From NCBI GenBank assembly GCA_948976265.1, contig CARFUA010000002.1:64995-71415 (forward strand): a DNA stretch of 6,421 nt. Direction: 5' to 3'. The DNA is from an uncultured Clostridia bacterium (GTDB lineage: Bacteria; Bacillota; Clostridia; TANB77; CAG-508). Shown one piece after another: positions 1 to 6,030 of this stretch (positions within the stretch are counted from its first letter, which is position 1; every line of letters starts with the position of its first letter). The notes beneath the pieces were generated by a model that was not told the DNA's origin, did no database searches, and saw only the letters and a list, made by a program, of their open reading frames with translations. The position numbers were made by a program, and so were the translations under genes.

Positions 1-1486
1 TCTACAGTCGCAATTAAAGACAAGCTTGGCGACTTTTCTATCAATATTACCAATATCCATTCTGATTCTCGAAAAATAAAAGAAGGTGGCTTGTTTATTG
101 CCATTAATGGTTTTTCGAAAAATGGTGTAGAATTTATTCCAAGTGCTATTGAAAATGGTGCAAAAGCCATTATTGTAGAACCTGATGTGGATATTCATTC
201 TTTAAATATAAGTTCTGAAATTCCTGTTATTTCTGTTGAAAATACCAGAAAAGCATTGGCTCAAGTGGCTTGCGAATTTTACGAACATCCTTCTAAAAAA
301 TTGAAACTCATTGGAGTAACAGGAACCAAAGGCAAAACGACTACCACATTCATGATAAAATCCATTCTCGAAGAACATGGTTACAAAGTTGGATTAATTG
401 GAAGCATTGCGGTTTATATTAATGGAAAAAAAATCGAGGATACAGACCGTACGACGCCTGAAAGCATTGAAATTCAAAAATACCTAAATCAAATGGTACA
501 ACAAGAAACAGAAGTTGCTATTCTCGAAGTTTCTTCACAAGCCACAAAATTAGAACGTGTCACTGGCTGTAATTTTGATATTGGCGTTTTTACCAATTTA
601 AGTGAAGACCATATTAGTCCAAAAGAACATCCTAATATGGAAGATTACTTTAATTGTAAATTGCAACTTTTAAAAATGGCAAAATGTGGTGTTATCAACC
701 AAGATGATGAAAAAGTTCGTACCATTCAAGAATTATTGCCAAACAAACCAATCAAAACTTTTGGCATTGACCATACAGCAGATATTCAGGCAAATTCTAA
801 AGATGTCATCATTACTGATTCTGCGATTGATTTTACGATACATTATCAAGGAAAACAGGAACAGATTGAAGCTTCTATTCCTGGAAAATTTAGTGTGTAT
901 AACGCCTTAGGCGCCATTACGGCTTGCGCTTATTTGGATGTAACAGCAGATGAAATTCGAACTGCTTTAAAAGATTTAAAAGTACTTGGTCGAAGTGAGC
1001 TTGTTCCCAATCCTTTGGGAATTACGATTATGATTGATTACGCTCATACGCCCTCTAGCTTAGAAAGTATTTTGACGGCTGTTAATTCCTATGCTAAAGG
1101 ACGTGTTATCTGTGCCTGGGGTGTTGGTGGTGATCGTGACAGTGCCAAAAGACCAATTATGGGTGAAATTTCTGGTCGCTTGGCTGATTTTACAGTACTG
1201 ATGTCTGACCAAGTTCGTACAGAAGACCCTTTAAAAATTTTGAAAGAAATCGAAGTTCGGCATTATCCCAACTGGTAAACCTTATAAAATTGTAGTCGAT
1301 AGAACCGAAGGAATTCGTTATGCCATTTCGATTGCTGAGCCTGGTGATATGATTGTAATTCCAGGTTTAGGACATGATTTATATTTAGAAAAAAATGGCG
1401 TAAAATATCCATACGATGAACGTAAGGTAATTCATCAATTAATAAACGAAATGATAAAAAACGGCGAAAAACAAATACTTTCATAA
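1..1486 (+). pseudogene. murE: murE-like UDP-MurNAc-peptide ligase, 5'-partial and frameshifted
   Basis: Mur ligase that by family adds the third stem-peptide amino acid to UDP-MurNAc-L-Ala-D-Glu in the cytoplasm, using ATP. Frame 1 is open from base 1, so the true start lies upstream; the TTG at 91 is internal. Visible motifs are an N-terminal DSR (about residue 22 of the visible part), the P-loop GTKGKTTTT, TTPES, LEVSSQ, SEDHISP followed by a CK that could be the carbamylated lysine, DYAHTPSSLE and GGDRDSAKRPIMGE. At 1258 one extra C breaks the frame. The first frame then stops at 1276-1278 (RHYPNW). Skipping that base gives GIIPTGKPYKIVVDRTEG and 75 further codons to TAA at 1484-1486. The joined product has about 494 visible residues, close to the usual 480-510. 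The DNPR motif reads DQVR and GKGHE reads GLGHD, so the third-residue substrate is uncertain. A sequencing error, a real lesion or a degenerate paralogue are all possible. Confidence 0.85.
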
Positions 1487-1514
1487 CTGGGAATTTCTTT
1501 TTAAATTAAACTAC

Positions 1515-1542
1515 AAAAAAGATAGCTTACGCTATCTTTTTT
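1515..1542. terminator. Bidirectional intrinsic terminator between murE and rpsU
   Basis: The stem GATAGC (1521-1526) pairs perfectly with GCTATC (1531-1536) around a TTAC loop. It is flanked by A6 on the left and T6 on the right, so the stem can extend to 12 bp and a U-run follows on either strand. It lies 28 bp after the murE stop and 7 bp after the rpsU stop, between convergent genes, so it most likely ends both transcripts. Confidence 0.88.
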
Positions 1543-1549
1543 CTTAATC

Positions 1550-1717
1550 TTAAAATTTTCTTTTTCTTGCAGCCTCTGATTTTTTCTTTCTCTTTACGCT
1601 TGGTTTTTCATAATGCTCTCTTTTTCTAACTTCTTGAAGTACACCATTTCTAGCGCATTGTCTTTTAAATCTTTTTAATGCGTCTTCAAAGTTACCATTT
1701 ACTTTAATCTCTGACAT
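1550..1717 (-). CDS. rpsU: 30S ribosomal protein bS21
   Basis: Small basic ribosomal protein of 55 residues, component of the 30S subunit near the anti-Shine-Dalgarno end of 16S rRNA, with a role in translation initiation. The product begins MSEIKVNGNFEDALKRFKR and contains the family-typical Cys-Ala-Arg-Asn-Gly-Val segment followed by VRKREHYEKPS. It ends in a lysine/arginine-rich tail finishing RKRKF, a normal length for Bacillota S21. The ATG at 1717 is chosen because an unusually long purine-rich Shine-Dalgarno (AAGGAGGGGG, 1734-1725) sits just upstream. The gene follows prs on the same strand, has its own perfect-consensus promoter, and is closed by the hairpin at 1515-1542. The assignment is secure from the sequence alone. 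Confidence 0.95.
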   Translation of the reverse strand: MSEIKVNGNFEDALKRFKRQCARNGVLQEVRKREHYEKPSVKRKKKSEAARKRKF

Positions 1718-1794
1718 TCCTTTTCCCCCTCCTTCCGAAGCTAAAAAAATTTAGTGGGATTTATGTATTAATCCTTTTGATTCCTCATTTAGCT
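1718..1794 (-). promoter_or_regulatory. Structured 5' leader of rpsU (candidate)
   Basis: From the predicted start near 1794 the leader is about 77 nt. Its first bases AGCTAAA (1794-1788) are exactly complementary to TTTAGCT (1745-1739), just before the Shine-Dalgarno. A local hairpin CTAAA-TTTT-TTTAG (1754-1741) uses the same 3' bases, so the two folds exclude each other. A third stem GGATT/AATCC (1774-1770 with 1761-1757) can form between them. Regulation by such switching, for example autoregulation by bS21, is inference; the pairings are seen directly but are short and AT-rich. Confidence 0.35.
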
Positions 1795-1800
1795 TTTTTT

Positions 1801-1829
1801 ATTATACCTTACAATTGGCAACTTGTCAA
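1801..1829 (-). promoter_or_regulatory. Consensus sigma-A promoter of rpsU
   Basis: On the minus strand, TTGACA (1829-1824) is separated by exactly 17 bases from TATAAT (1806-1801). This is a perfect match to the housekeeping consensus in both hexamers and spacing. It sits entirely in the gap between the prs stop (1837) and rpsU, with the predicted start near 1794. It implies strong rpsU transcription independent of the nrdD operon. Confidence 0.88.
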
Positions 1830-1836
1830 TAGCTAA

Positions 1837-2781
1837 TTAATCTTCAAATAATTCTCCTACTGACGTTGCTTCATTAATTCTTTTAATCGTCTCTGCAAAT
1901 AGTTCTGAAATCGAAACTACAACTATTTTGTCTGTTTGTTTTTCTGGCGTTAATGGTATCGTGTTAGTCATAACTAGCTCTTTAATTTCTGAATTTTTAA
2001 TGCGTTCAATAGCTGGTCCAGAAAGCACACCATGTGTACATCCTACATAAACATCTTTTGCGCCAAACTTTTTAATAACTTCTACTGTTTCCATGATAGA
2101 ACCTGCAGTATCTACTTCATCATCAAATACTAAAGCATTTTTTCCTTCAATTTCACCAATTACACTAGTAGCAATAGCTTGGTCATCATTTCCATTTCTT
2201 CTTTTGTCCACTAAACAGATCGGACAATTAAAATGTTCTGCATATTTATAAGCTTTTTTCGAACTTCCTGCATCTGTTGCTACAATTACCATATCTTCAA
2301 TTTGTTTTAAATCGAAATATTTTTCTAAAATGTATCTTCCTGTTAATACATCACAATTAATGTTGAAATAAGCTTGAATCGCTGGATTATGTAAGTCACA
2401 AGTAACTACTCGATCCGCTCCAGCAGCTTCAATTAATTGAGCAAATAATTTAGCGGTTACTGGTATACGTGGTTGATCTTTTTTATCTGATCTTGAATAA
2501 ATAAAATATGGCAAAACAACCGTAATTCTTCTTGCTGTTGCTCGTTTCACAGCATCTACTGTAATTAGCAATTCCATAATTCTTTCATTAACTGGCGGTT
2601 CTGTTGTTTGAATTAAATAAACATCTTTTTCTCTGACAGTTTCTAATATTTGTACGAAGTTATTATCATTTTTAAACTTTTGGCGATGAATTTTTCCTGG
2701 TTCAATATTTAAGCAATTACAAATTTCATTTGTGAATTTTTCTGCCGATTCACTACAGGCAAAAACTTTGATATCATCCAT
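1837..2781 (-). CDS. prs: Ribose-phosphate pyrophosphokinase (PRPP synthetase), divergent subclass
   Basis: Cytoplasmic enzyme that transfers pyrophosphate from ATP to ribose 5-phosphate, giving PRPP for purine, pyrimidine, NAD, His and Trp synthesis. At 314 residues it has the usual length. Landmarks are PPVNERIMELL (62-72), YSRSDKKDQPR (95-105), CDLH (128-131), the catalytic-loop VDKRR (191-195) and the PRPP-binding loop VFDDEVDTAGS (218-228). It differs from the Bacillus-type enzyme in that the ATP-contact segment F-S-D-G-E reads FKNDN (36-40), YARQDRK reads YSRSDKK, and the PDxGG-xxRA region reads TDAGSSKKA. These changes suggest a separate branch of the family rather than a broken gene, because catalytic and PRPP motifs are intact. 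A strong AGGAGGAG site precedes the ATG. It follows nrdG by 21 bp and is probably co-transcribed with nrdD-nrdG. Confidence 0.93.
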   Translation of the reverse strand: MDDIKVFACSESAEKFTNEICNCLNIEPGKIHRQKFKNDNNFVQILETVREKDVYLIQTTEPPVNERIMELLITVDAVKRATARRITVVLPYFIYSRSDKKDQPRIPVTAKLFAQLIEAAGADRVVTCDLHNPAIQAYFNINCDVLTGRYILEKYFDLKQIEDMVIVATDAGSSKKAYKYAEHFNCPICLVDKRRNGNDDQAIATSVIGEIEGKNALVFDDEVDTAGSIMETVEVIKKFGAKDVYVGCTHGVLSGPAIERIKNSEIKELVMTNTIPLTPEKQTDKIVVVSISELFAETIKRINEATSVGELFED

Positions 2782-2802
2782 AAACTCCTCCTATTATTCC
2801 TT

Positions 2803-3534
2803 TTAATCAATATTTTTTGCTGCTATCGTTTCTTTTACATTTTGCTCTATAATTTGTTTTTGCTCTTCTGACTTTTCATCAAAAATATCAATTGGATTAA
2901 ATTTCACTGGTATTGTATTATTTTTGTTTTGTTTTGTCAAGACCTTATCGGATTTTTTGAATGTTTCAAAATACATTATTTTTGGTTTTCTAGCTTCATA
3001 TTTTTGTTCGTCTCCAAATTGTAAGCGAACCATTTCTTGTTTTTCTAGACTCTTTTTTACATCGATTTTTCTCTGATTCGTAGAACCACGAAACGCTAAA
3101 TCGGTCAGTTTGTTTTCGATTTCAAATTGCCCGTCTACCATAATATCAATATAACTTAATAACTGTTGAGTTACTTCATTTTGTGGATACATTTTTGCTA
3201 AAATATCGGTATCAAAACTATAACCTGTCCAACACCAGACATCTTTTTCTGGTAATTCTTCTTTCATCCTTTTTAATAATGGCAAAATTCCTTCCTGATT
3301 AGCTGGTTCCAGAGGTTCGCCTCCTAATAAAGATAAACCTTGCACATATGGTTTTCTTAATAAATTTAAAATTTCTTCTATAGTATCTTCTGTAAATTTT
3401 TTCCCAAAATTAAAATCCCAAGCTTCTTTGTTGTGACACTCTTTACAATGGAAGTGACATCCACTAACATACAAAGCCACACGGATTCCTTCTCCATCTT
3501 GGATATCTGGAAATTTGATATCTGCGTAGTTCAT
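2803..3534 (-). CDS. nrdG: Anaerobic ribonucleotide reductase-activating protein (radical SAM)
   Basis: Radical SAM activase that uses a [4Fe-4S] cluster and S-adenosylmethionine to make the glycyl radical on NrdD. The start MNYADIKFPDIQDGEGIRV is typical of the family. The cluster cysteines are CxxxCxxC at 26, 30 and 33, with GGEP at 71-74 binding SAM, WCWTGYSF at 100-107, MVDGQF at 132-137 and the closing FRGSTNQRKIDVKKS at 148-162. The ATG at 3534 is preferred over a TTG 15 bases upstream, because the latter overlaps the GGGGG ribosome-binding site and adds residues before the conserved MNYADI. Most NrdG proteins end near residue 160-180; this one runs to 243 with a charged, Lys/Glu/Asn-rich tail (about 166-243) that I do not recognise. 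The gene lies downstream of nrdD after a repeat-bearing 271-bp gap, and 21 bp before prs. Confidence 0.95.
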   Translation of the reverse strand: MNYADIKFPDIQDGEGIRVALYVSGCHFHCKECHNKEAWDFNFGKKFTEDTIEEILNLLRKPYVQGLSLLGGEPLEPANQEGILPLLKRMKEELPEKDVWCWTGYSFDTDILAKMYPQNEVTQQLLSYIDIMVDGQFEIENKLTDLAFRGSTNQRKIDVKKSLEKQEMVRLQFGDEQKYEARKPKIMYFETFKKSDKVLTKQNKNNTIPVKFNPIDIFDEKSEEQKQIIEQNVKETIAAKNID

Positions 3535-3570
3535 TTTATTTTCCCCCAATTTTTATGTTTTAAGATAATG

Positions 3571-3593
3571 GAGCGACAAACTGTCGCTCTTTT
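3571..3593 (+). terminator. GC-rich hairpin with + strand T-run, antisense to the nrd operon
   Basis: GAGCGACA (3571-3578) pairs perfectly with TGTCGCTC (3582-3589) around a 3-base loop. On the + strand TTTT and, after a short break, TTTTTT follow, giving a classic intrinsic-terminator shape. All neighbouring genes are on the minus strand, where the hairpin lies in the nrdG leader about 37 bp before the ATG and is not followed by a U-run. It may stop antisense transcripts, or act as a processing or stability stem in the nrdD-nrdG mRNA; both roles are inference. Confidence 0.6.
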
Positions 3594-3609
3594 GTATTTT
3601 TTGATGTGC

Positions 3610-3720
3610 CCAGCAAATTTTTACTTTGTAAAAATTTTCATGAACGTTCGGCTAGCATATATTTTCTTGCTTCTGAATATGTTGATTATAGATGTAATTC
3701 TCTACTTCTTTCTTTGGTTT
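3610..3720 (-). repeat. Repeat copy 1 of a 120-bp-period direct duplication
   Basis: Positions 3610-3657 are identical to 3730-3777 (48 of 48). The next 51 bases match about three quarters of the time (39 of 51), followed by a shared CTTTGGTTT after a 3-base gap. Read on the minus strand, its far end spells TKERSRELHL and a stop (3686-3688), resembling the NrdD tail TKEIKSRVLHL and its stop exactly 120 bp away. No promoter or open gene is visible. It is either a partial tandem duplication of the nrdD 3' end or one member of a dispersed repeat family. Confidence 0.8.
3615..3637. repeat. Perfect inverted repeat in copy 1
   Basis: The arms AAATTTTTAC (3615-3624) and GTAAAAATTT (3628-3637) are perfect reverse complements around TTT. 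The palindromes GAACGTTC (3642-3649) and GCTAGC (3651-3656) follow. The stem is AT-rich and therefore modest in strength. It is conserved base for base in copy 2. Confidence 0.75.
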
Positions 3721-3729
3721 GTGATTCAT

Positions 3730-3843
3730 CCAGCAAATTTTTACTTTGTAAAAATTTTCATGAACGTTCGGCTAGCACGTATTTTGTTGCTTCCGAAAAT
3801 GCGGATTATAAGTGTAGTACTCTACTTTTTATTTCTTTGGTTT
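3730..3843 (-). repeat. Repeat copy 2, overlapping the nrdD 3' end
   Basis: Second copy of the duplicated unit, offset by exactly 120 bp from copy 1 over the identical core (3730-3777). Its outer part covers the nrdD stop codon and roughly the last 12 codons. Here the tail TKEIKSRVLHL is the normal conserved NrdD C-terminus, so this end is ancestral coding sequence, and copy 1 is the more likely derivative. Copy 2 has three extra bases relative to copy 1, which preserves the nrdD frame. Confidence 0.8.
3735..3757. repeat. Perfect inverted repeat in copy 2
   Basis: Same arms as in copy 1, AAATTTTTAC (3735-3744) and GTAAAAATTT (3748-3757), with a TTT spacer, followed by GAACGTTC (3762-3769) and GCTAGC (3771-3776). 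It lies 49 bp downstream of the nrdD stop on the minus strand. It is not followed by a long T-run, so it is not an obvious terminator; it could be a 3' stability or processing stem. Confidence 0.75.
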
Positions 3844-5947
3844 TGCCGACGTTCCAGAAGTTTTCTCCTAAGTAACCACAAGTTCTACGGGTTACATTCA
3901 TTTTGCTGTGATCTTTGTTACCACATTGTGGGCATTCCCATTCATATTGCTCATTGATGGTGATTTCTCCGTCAAATCCACAGCAATGGCAATAATCTGA
4001 TTTTGTGTTGAATTCGGCATATTGGATATTATCATAAATGAATTTTACGACTTCTTCCATGGCTTTTAAATTATTTTTCATGTTTGGTATTTCAACATAA
4101 GAAATTGAGCCACCAGATGAAATTGGTTGATATTTGCTTTCAAATTTCAATTTATCAAAGGCATTGATTTTTTCTCTTACGTCTACATGATATGAATTTG
4201 TGTAATATCCCTTATCTGTAATATCTTCTATGTCGCCAAAACGTTCTTTGTCGATTCGTGCAAATCGATAGCACAAACTTTCTGCAGGTGTACCATATAA
4301 AGCAAATCCTAAACCAGTTTCTTTTTTCCAACGATCGGTGGTTTCTCTCAAATGTTGCATTAGTCGAACAGAAAACTCTTCTCCCACTGAATCTGTATGA
4401 CTCACACCTTTCATTAATTTGGTTACTTCATATAAGCCAATATATCCTAAAGAAATCGTTGAAAAACAACTATTTAATAATTTATCAATCGTTTCACCTT
4501 TGGCAAGTCTTGCGATTCCGCCATATTGCCAGTGGATTGGTGAAGCATCTGACATGGTGCCAAGTAGGGCATTGTGTCTGCACATTAAAGCATCAAAGCA
4601 TAATTCTAATCGTTGGTCTAATAATTTCCAGAATTTCTTTTCGTCACCATTGGCGATGATTCCAACTTGTGGCAAATTAATGCTAACAACCCCTTGATTG
4701 AAACGAGATTCAAAAACATATTCTCCTTTTTCGTTTTTCCAAGGTGATAAGAAAGAACGACATCCCATTGGACTAAAAACATTTCCTTCATAATTTTGGC
4801 GCATAATTTTTGCTGAAATGTAATCTGGATATAATCTTTTCGAAGAGCATTCTACTGCTAATTTGGTTAAGTAATCATATTTTCCACCTTGTAGACAATT
4901 ATTTTCGTCTAACACATAGATTAATTTTGGAAAAGCTGGTGTGACATAAACACCTTTTTCGTTTTTGATTCCTTGTAATCTTTGTTTTAAGATTTCTTCG
5001 ATAATCATGGCATTTTCTTCAATGTATTCATCTTTTTCGTCTAAGAACATGAAAATGGTTACAAAAGGACTTTGTCCATTGGTTGTCATTAAAGTGTTGA
5101 TTTGGTATTGAATGGTTTGAACACCAGACGCTAGTTCTTCTTCTCGCTTTATGATAGCATCTTCTTTGGCTCTTTCGTCTGCTTCTTCTTTCGTAAATCC
5201 TTTTTCTACATATCTTAGAAAACTTTTTTTGTAGGCTTTATTATATGTTTTTCTTAAATATTTTCCTAAATGACGAATATCTACAGATTGTCCACCATAT
5301 TGACTACTGGCAACTGCGGCAATAATTTGTGTCATAACAGTACAAGCTACTTGAAAACTTTTTGGACTTTCAATCATTTTTCCATTCATGACAGTTCCGT
5401 TATCCAACATATCGCCAATATTGACTAACATACAATTGTGCATTGGTTGCACAAAATAATCTTTGTCGTGGAAATGCAAAATTCCATCATTGTGCGCTTT
5501 GACAATTCTTTCTGGAAGCATGATTCTGTCTGCTAAATCTTTGGAACATTCACCAGCAATTAAATCTCTTTGTGTAGAAACTAAAGTTGCATTTTTATTG
5601 CTGTTTTCTTCCATGGTTTCTTTATTGGCATTTCTTACTAAAGATATAATGCTTTCATCGGTTGAATTGGCTTTACGAATTAGATTGTGTCTATCTCTGT
5701 ATAAGATATATTTTTTGGCTAATGTAAATTTTCCAAACTCCATCAATTTACGTTCAATAATATCTTGAATGTCTTCCACCGACATCGTTGCCTTATCCAA
5801 GCTTTCAATATATTTGGTAATAAATTCAATTGATTCTCTTGAAATTTTATCTTTTCCACCAACTTCTTTATTGGCTTGACTGATGGCAATAACAATTTTA
5901 TCGCTATCATATTCTACTTTTCGTCCGTCTCTTTTTATCACTTTCAT
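3806..5947 (-). CDS. nrdD: Anaerobic (class III) ribonucleoside-triphosphate reductase
   Basis: Oxygen-sensitive glycyl-radical enzyme reducing ribonucleoside triphosphates to deoxyribonucleotides. The product is 713 residues from the ATG at 5947. That start has an AGGGGG ribosome-binding site and begins MKVIKRDGRKVEYD, the usual start of the ATP-cone. The in-frame ATG at 6004 would add 19 unconserved residues and overlaps the promoter. Domains are an N-terminal ATP-cone (about 1-95, allosteric site) and then the catalytic barrel with LHFHDKDYF (157-165), the HNC cysteine (172), MGCRSF (394-399) and GTPAES (552-557). The C-terminal zinc site has CHCC (653-656) and CPQC (672-675), and the radical loop RRTCGYLGE carries the glycyl radical at Gly691. 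The sequence ends normally at KTKEIKSRVLHL. It is first in the operon and needs NrdG, encoded downstream. The last dozen codons are part of the duplicated repeat. Confidence 0.97.
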   Translation of the reverse strand: MKVIKRDGRKVEYDSDKIVIAISQANKEVGGKDKISRESIEFITKYIESLDKATMSVEDIQDIIERKLMEFGKFTLAKKYILYRDRHNLIRKANSTDESIISLVRNANKETMEENSNKNATLVSTQRDLIAGECSKDLADRIMLPERIVKAHNDGILHFHDKDYFVQPMHNCMLVNIGDMLDNGTVMNGKMIESPKSFQVACTVMTQIIAAVASSQYGGQSVDIRHLGKYLRKTYNKAYKKSFLRYVEKGFTKEEADERAKEDAIIKREEELASGVQTIQYQINTLMTTNGQSPFVTIFMFLDEKDEYIEENAMIIEEILKQRLQGIKNEKGVYVTPAFPKLIYVLDENNCLQGGKYDYLTKLAVECSSKRLYPDYISAKIMRQNYEGNVFSPMGCRSFLSPWKNEKGEYVFESRFNQGVVSINLPQVGIIANGDEKKFWKLLDQRLELCFDALMCRHNALLGTMSDASPIHWQYGGIARLAKGETIDKLLNSCFSTISLGYIGLYEVTKLMKGVSHTDSVGEEFSVRLMQHLRETTDRWKKETGLGFALYGTPAESLCYRFARIDKERFGDIEDITDKGYYTNSYHVDVREKINAFDKLKFESKYQPISSGGSISYVEIPNMKNNLKAMEEVVKFIYDNIQYAEFNTKSDYCHCCGFDGEITINEQYEWECPQCGNKDHSKMNVTRRTCGYLGENFWNVGKTKEIKSRVLHL

Positions 5948-5994
5948 CAAATGTATCCCCCTTAAATTAAACTTTTCTTGTTTGTTATGAATCC

Positions 5995-6022
5995 ATTTTA
6001 CCATTTAAAAAAGTAATGTCAA
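5995..6022 (-). promoter_or_regulatory. Promoter of the nrdD-nrdG-prs operon
   Basis: On the minus strand TTGACA (6022-6017) and TAAAAT (6000-5995) are separated by 16 bases, a near-consensus sigma-A promoter. The predicted start near 5988 gives a leader of about 40 nt with the AGGGGG site before the ATG at 5947. I see no convincing NrdR box pair around it. Confidence 0.75.
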
Positions 6023-6030
6023 GTGATTAC
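6013..6030. promoter_or_regulatory. Candidate operator overlapping the nrdD -35
   Basis: The half-sites GTAAT (6013-6017) and ATTAC (6026-6030) are inverted around 8 bases and straddle the -35 hexamer. A repressor bound here would block the nrdD promoter. The half-sites are short, match no regulator I recognise, and could be chance in AT-rich DNA. Confidence 0.2.

Noticed and set aside
1263..1484. Minus-strand ORF opposite the murE 3' end
   Set aside because: It is a shadow of the second murE frame, which shows clear Mur ligase C-terminal similarity.
1780..1788. Upstream mini-ORF ATGAGGAATC... in the rpsU leader
   Set aside because: It has only six codons, no ribosome-binding site, and begins a few bases from the predicted transcript start.
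1739..1800. + strand terminator formed by AGCTAAA/TTTAGCT and the following T-run
   Set aside because: The stem is short with a 42-base loop and no + strand gene precedes it after the murE terminator; the pairing is better explained as part of the rpsU leader.
3642..3649. GAACGTTC as a LexA/DinR SOS box
   Set aside because: The Bacillota LexA box has GAAC and GTTC separated by four bases; here the half-sites abut, and no SOS gene is adjacent.
3805..3812. TATAAT over the nrdD stop codon as a -10 for nrdG
   Set aside because: No -35-like hexamer lies at suitable distance upstream in either repeat copy, and the match arises from the codons TTA-TAA-T.
3610..3843. CRISPR array
   Set aside because: There are only two copies, the core is 48 bp, the intervening sequence is itself a diverged repeat rather than a unique spacer, and no cas gene is present.
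3610..3843. Insertion sequence or transposon
   Set aside because: No transposase frame, no terminal inverted repeats flanking the unit, and no target-site duplication could be identified; a small non-autonomous element cannot be excluded.
3433..3957. Long + strand open frames over the repeat region (3433-3957 and 3606-3875)
   Set aside because: They lie antisense to conserved nrdG and nrdD ends, their internal repetition simply reflects the DNA duplication, and they have no ribosome-binding site or recognisable domain.
5948..6004. Longer NrdD start at 6004
   Set aside because: The extra 19 residues are not family-like and overlap the promoter; the ATG at 5947 has a good ribosome-binding site and the canonical ATP-cone start.
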